DNA of 10,206 bases from T3Sed10-241 sp036796255 (lineage in GTDB: Bacteria > Bacteroidota > Bacteroidia > Flavobacteriales_D > Cryomorphaceae), in contig DAIRDH010000090.1 in the NCBI GenBank assembly GCA_036796255.1, forward strand, positions 1-10,206. Reading direction: 5' to 3'. The position numbers and the translations under genes were made by a program. The number at the start of each line of letters is the position of its first letter. The stretch's first letter is position 1. The notes under the pieces were generated by a model that was not told the DNA's origin, made no database searches, and saw nothing but the letters and a program-made list of their open reading frames with translations. Shown piece by piece: positions 6,923 through 10,206 of the stretch.

Positions 6923-8214
6923 GCGCTCGATTGTACATAGCCACTTGCGCTTGCCTCGCGTCCTTGCTTATGGCTTGTGAAAAGCCAGAGGTGAACAATC
7001 CATCCAGGGCTTTCTTGAAATACATTCCGGTATCAGAACTCTACTTGGCAAGGGGCGCAGTAGCCATGCCCGATGGCAGTACCATTGTAGGCAGCGTAGG
7101 CTTTGAAAATGCGTCAAACCCGAGTGCTTATGGAATACTCCCTGCCTTACTGACGAAGCTCGATGAGCGCGGAGAAATCATATGGCAAGTTGAGCTGCCT
7201 CAGGTGGTGCACGAATTGTGGGAATGCCAGCTCTTGCGCAACGGCAATTTGCTCGTAATTGGTTTTGAGAGCTTTCCATTTCCTGAAAGGGCCGGAATGG
7301 CCATCCTTAGCCCTGATGGTGAAGTACTGTTTTCACGGCTCGTACCCAATCAAACTTTCAGTGGTTTCCCGCAAATAACCCGTGCCAGCATAACTGCAAA
7401 AGAATTGATAACAGGTGAAATAGCACTGGTAATGCCCACCGTAACGCAGATTAATACCCTTACGCGATTGCGCTTGATACGCTTTGACCAGCAACTTGAA
7501 CCCATTGAAAACAGGGTATATGAGCCCAATATGCCCCTTCCCTCCACTAAAGGCATGGGGTTTCCTCGAATGCAAGAAGATGTACAAGGCAATCTGATCA
7601 TCCTCATGGCCCTGTTTGGGCCGCGCAATCAACCCAATCCCGAATTTGCGGCAGTCGTCAAGCTGAAAGCATCTACATACGATCCGGAGTACATTCAATT
7701 CTTTACTCCCGCTGAAGAAGTGGCACTGCCTTCAAGCTTGGCTATCAACTCTTTGGGAGAGGCAATCTGGGTGTCAGGTGATACCACAGTTCAGGCTACG
7801 GGCAACATTTTCAACTTGCGGCACCAAGAGCATTTCAGGTTGAGCCGAAACCTCATAGTATGGAAGACCAATGGAAATAAAGAAGACACCAAAACCAATG
7901 TAATTGGGGGCTACCCAAAACTGGGGTACATACAAACTGTTGCTCCGTGTAGCGATGGAGGATTTATTTTGGCAGGCACTTGCAATATAAATGAAGACCA
8001 AAGGATTCCGAGCGCCTTTCAAATCATGCTGATTAAACTCAATGCCTCATTGGAGCTTGAATGGCTGCGAATACCCGATACCAACACCCCCAGTTTTGGC
8101 GCACAAGCAGTAGAAATACCGGGTGGTTTTTTGGTAACGGCCAGCAATGCACCTGATCAGAACGTGGTGCTGCCCTTTGTTTTCAAAACCAATGGCCAAG
8201 GCATAATACAGTAA
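6919..8214 (+). CDS. Propeller-like lipoprotein, second copy
   Basis: A 431-residue predicted lipoprotein. The signal peptide ends in the good lipobox LMAC (lipid on Cys20), followed by EKPEVNNPSR. Repeats follow the same plan as in the previous gene: MPDGSTIVGSV, LDERGEIIWQ, LRNGNLLVIGFE, LSPDGEVLFSR, SDGGFILAGTC, IPGGFLVTASN and a terminal KTNGQGII. These alternating strands suggest a beta-propeller of about six or seven blades; I cannot count them firmly because blade lengths vary. No enzyme signature is seen. The ATG overlaps the previous stop as ATGA, the third such junction in a row. The shared design and adjacency with the upstream lipoprotein point to an old tandem duplication. Its role in the operon is unknown; an outer-membrane-anchored partner of the barrel protein is a reasonable inference. 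Confidence 0.75.
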   Translation: MSARLYIATCACLASLLMACEKPEVNNPSRAFLKYIPVSELYLARGAVAMPDGSTIVGSVGFENASNPSAYGILPALLTKLDERGEIIWQVELPQVVHELWECQLLRNGNLLVIGFESFPFPERAGMAILSPDGEVLFSRLVPNQTFSGFPQITRASITAKELITGEIALVMPTVTQINTLTRLRLIRFDQQLEPIENRVYEPNMPLPSTKGMGFPRMQEDVQGNLIILMALFGPRNQPNPEFAAVVKLKASTYDPEYIQFFTPAEEVALPSSLAINSLGEAIWVSGDTTVQATGNIFNLRHQEHFRLSRNLIVWKTNGNKEDTKTNVIGGYPKLGYIQTVAPCSDGGFILAGTCNINEDQRIPSAFQIMLIKLNASLELEWLRIPDTNTPSFGAQAVEIPGGFLVTASNAPDQNVVLPFVFKTNGQGIIQ

Positions 8215-8219
8215 ATATT

Positions 8220-8236
8220 TAAATGAAAAACATTTA
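8220..8236 (+). repeat. AT-rich hairpin TAAATG-A5-CATTTA in the operon
   Basis: Perfect 6-bp arms around AAAAA in the 28-bp gap between the second lipoprotein gene and the secreted propeller gene. It lacks GC pairs and a T-run, so it is unlikely to terminate transcription strongly. The sequence also contains a four-codon frame, ATG 8223 to TAG 8235-8237, that ends five bases before the next start codon. It may influence mRNA stability or translation of the next gene, or be chance. Confidence 0.3.
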
Positions 8237-8242
8237 GCGAAG

Positions 8243-9940
8243 ATGAACAAATCCATATATATCGCCTTCATCCTATTCATGAGCACGTTCCGCTTATTGA
8301 ATGCACAAAATCCACAACTTCAATGGGCAATACAAACGAGTAGTCCCAATTTTAAACAGTTTTTGGCCTTTTCAGTGGATGGTCAAGGCAATAGCTTTGC
8401 TGTGATGCGTTCATCCTTTGATTTTACTGTCGGGGGCACAGAGATAACAGGCGGAGGCGGCGGAACTATATTTTTAAAGATTGACCCTGAGGGAAATGTG
8501 GTTTGGGTTAAAAAATTGCAAAGTCAAGGTCAACAGTTGAGCACCTCTTATGACGTGATTGCTACCGATGAAAACAACAATGTTTACTTATCAGTTTATG
8601 TAAACAGTAATGGTATAACAGTAAATGCCAGCATTCAGATTGACGACTTCACCGCCAGCAGTCAATTTAGCAGGGACCATTTTTTAATCAAATTCGATGC
8701 AGAAGGCAATCCGCTGTGGTCTACCACTGTTGCATCACCCGGAGCGACTGGAGTAGGTGCGGTGGCTCCGGAAATCGTCATTTCAGCCGATGGAAGCATT
8801 TATCGCAGTGGACGCATTGATGATACCTTAAGTTTTAATGGAACTACACTGATCAATCTCAGTATTTCCAGCATTTACATTGAAAAACTGGACTTAGACG
8901 GAAATAGCCTTTGGGCAAAGGCCGCACTGCCCAAAGGGCTGTTCGGTACAGGTACAGTCTACAAAATGAAAACCGATAATGAGGGCAACCTATACGTGGC
9001 AGGAGAATGGGCAGGAGATTCTTTAAAGATCGATGACCTGTATGTTGTAAATGATCTCGCATTTCTTGGAATTAAAGACCGCTGGGTATGCAAAATCACC
9101 CCTGAGGGCACTACGGCATGGTTGGCACGCGAGCACTCCAGCCTAAGTGACATATGGAGCAACATTGAAATAAGCCCGGAAGGCGAATTACTCGTGTTAT
9201 CTGATGTGCTTGGAGCCCCCTTAAATGTGGGTGATTTCGTGGTTACCCAATCGGGAACAGCTATGAGCCGCTACAGTCCCGATGGGGAGGTCATCTCGGC
9301 GATTTCACTGGCGCCTGATGGTGGCTACATGTACGGCTTCGAACGCGATGGGGCAGGCTCCTTTTTCATCACAGGCAGTATTAACAGTTCGAGCTTTAAC
9401 CTTGGAGACTTTACGCTTATGAATGCGGGAGGAACTACGGGTACCGACGACACCTTTGTAGCAAAAATTGACGCCACAGGTGAAGTGCATTGGGTATACA
9501 CCATGGGCAGTCCCGATACGGAAGCGGCAGTTTACTTGGGCGTCGTGGACCCTAGTCATTTTATCATTGCCGGCGAATTTAATGGGGCAGATTTTAACAT
9601 ACAAGGCACCAATCTCTCATCACAGACAGCATTTGCAACGGAGCATTTTATAGCGTCTTTCAGCACTCCATTGGCCACACGAACTGCAGAAGCATTGCAA
9701 CAAATCCTCGCCTACCCCAACCCCTTCACAGAGAGGGTGCATTTCGACCCCGAATCATTACAGCTTTTTCAAAACGCCACCCTCACGCTTTACAGCAGCG
9801 CAGGCACAGAAGTGTACCGGGTTAACTTGGAAGGACCTGAGGCAGGAAGTATCCACTTGGCCCATTTGCCGCAAGGGGCGTATGTGGCACGAATCAGCGA
9901 TGGGATAAGAAGCCTGTACACCAAAATAATCAAACAATAA
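8243..9940 (+). CDS. Secreted seven-repeat propeller protein with T9SS type A sorting domain
   Basis: A 565-residue exported protein. The signal peptide covers residues 1-21, with likely cleavage LLNA|QN. Residues about 46-475 contain seven similar units of about 45-65 residues, each with a 'D-x-x-G-N-x-Y-hydrophobic' strand, a middle strand, and a 'K-I/L/F-D-x-x-G-x-x-x-W' strand. Examples are KIDPEGNVVWVKK, KFDAEGNPLWS, KLDLDGNSLWAK, DNEGNLYVAGEW, KITPEGTTAWLA and KIDATGEVHWVY. Seven units suggest a closed seven-bladed propeller. Residues about 488-565 are a T9SS sorting domain with YPNPF (491-495), LTLYSSAGTEVY, LPQGAYVARI and a final TKIIKQ. The product should cross the outer membrane by T9SS and be released or attached to the surface. 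The ATG is preceded by AGCGAAG. It follows the lipoprotein genes after 28 bp and precedes its paralogue by 12 bp. The function is unknown; surface binding is plausible. Confidence 0.88.
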   Translation: MNKSIYIAFILFMSTFRLLNAQNPQLQWAIQTSSPNFKQFLAFSVDGQGNSFAVMRSSFDFTVGGTEITGGGGGTIFLKIDPEGNVVWVKKLQSQGQQLSTSYDVIATDENNNVYLSVYVNSNGITVNASIQIDDFTASSQFSRDHFLIKFDAEGNPLWSTTVASPGATGVGAVAPEIVISADGSIYRSGRIDDTLSFNGTTLINLSISSIYIEKLDLDGNSLWAKAALPKGLFGTGTVYKMKTDNEGNLYVAGEWAGDSLKIDDLYVVNDLAFLGIKDRWVCKITPEGTTAWLAREHSSLSDIWSNIEISPEGELLVLSDVLGAPLNVGDFVVTQSGTAMSRYSPDGEVISAISLAPDGGYMYGFERDGAGSFFITGSINSSSFNLGDFTLMNAGGTTGTDDTFVAKIDATGEVHWVYTMGSPDTEAAVYLGVVDPSHFIIAGEFNGADFNIQGTNLSSQTAFATEHFIASFSTPLATRTAEALQQILAYPNPFTERVHFDPESLQLFQNATLTLYSSAGTEVYRVNLEGPEAGSIHLAHLPQGAYVARISDGIRSLYTKIIKQ

Positions 9941-9952
9941 TTTGAGACAAAG

Positions 9953-10206
9953 ATGAAGTGGAAGGTATCCATATTCGCATTGATTTGCCTCAGCACCTCG
10001 ATATGCTTGGACGCCCAAGGTCAAAATCCGGGGCTCGAATGGCTAACCCAAGCCACCGGGCCTGATTCAAAGTCTATACAAGCCGTGGCGGTAGACAATG
10101 AAGGCAATACGCTCATCGCCATCTATGCCAATTCCGAATTCACTTTTGCAGGAGTCCAAATACCCTTTATGAGCCTTCTTGATCCCTCATGGTATCCCTA
10201 TGGAGC
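9953..10206 (+). CDS. Secreted propeller-like protein, tandem paralogue (5' part only)
   Basis: Only the first 84 codons are visible; the gene continues past the right edge. It opens with a signal peptide (residues 1 to about 21, core VSIFALICLSTSICL, likely cleavage DA|QG). The mature start NPGLEWLTQATGPDSK matches NPQLQWAIQTSSPNFK of the preceding protein in position and pattern, and VDNEGNTLIAIYANSEFTFAG matches its first repeat. It therefore looks like a tandem paralogue, probably also a T9SS cargo, although its C-terminus is not in the window. The start context ACAAAGATGAA is close to GCGAAGATGAA of the upstream copy, and the gap between the genes is only 12 bp. Confidence 0.8.
   Translation, partial: MKWKVSIFALICLSTSICLDAQGQNPGLEWLTQATGPDSKSIQAVAVDNEGNTLIAIYANSEFTFAGVQIPFMSLLDPSWYPYG

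Noticed and set aside
1..10206. CRISPR arrays, tRNA or rRNA genes, transposases and insertion-sequence ends
   Set aside because: No spaced direct repeats, no tRNA-like cloverleaf, no transposase-like protein and no terminal inverted repeats with target duplications were seen.

Overview
The window reads as accessory DNA from a member of the Bacteroidota (Flavobacteriia, Sphingobacteriia or Cytophagia-like). The clearest sign is a protein with a C-terminal type IX secretion (T9SS) sorting domain. Supporting signs are a LytTR response regulator, a TPR plus beta-barrel outer-membrane protein, lipoproteins, and start codons without clear Shine-Dalgarno sequences. Every supported gene is on the + strand.

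Layout. Bases 1-55 hold the end of an unidentified gene. Bases 114-371 hold a decayed antitoxin-like gene with no usable start and an in-frame stop. A LytTR-family response regulator (513-1241) follows without a kinase in the window. A 373-bp non-coding gap carries two short inverted repeats. From 1615 to the right edge there is one long, tightly packed unit of six genes: an inner-membrane nSTAND1-type STAND NTPase with a coiled coil and a degenerate propeller (1615-4653); an outer-membrane protein with a TPR-like periplasmic part and a beta-barrel (4650-5684); two related propeller-like lipoproteins (5681-6922 and 6919-8214); a secreted propeller-like protein with a T9SS tail (8243-9940); and the start of its tandem paralogue (9953 to beyond 10206). 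The first three junctions are ATGA overlaps and the last two gaps are 28 and 12 bp, so co-transcription is likely.

How they may work together (inference). The NTPase domain is predicted to be cytoplasmic. An arginine-rich stretch followed by one membrane helix would place the coiled coil and propeller in the periplasm, and the coiled coil is long enough in principle to reach across it. The next gene would sit in the outer membrane and face this with its TPR-like part. The remaining products would lie on lipid anchors or be exported by T9SS. Together this looks like an envelope-spanning sensory or assembly apparatus built from a STAND switch and a set of propeller proteins. I do not recognise it as a characterised system, and no effector enzyme (caspase, TIR, nuclease) is visible in the window.
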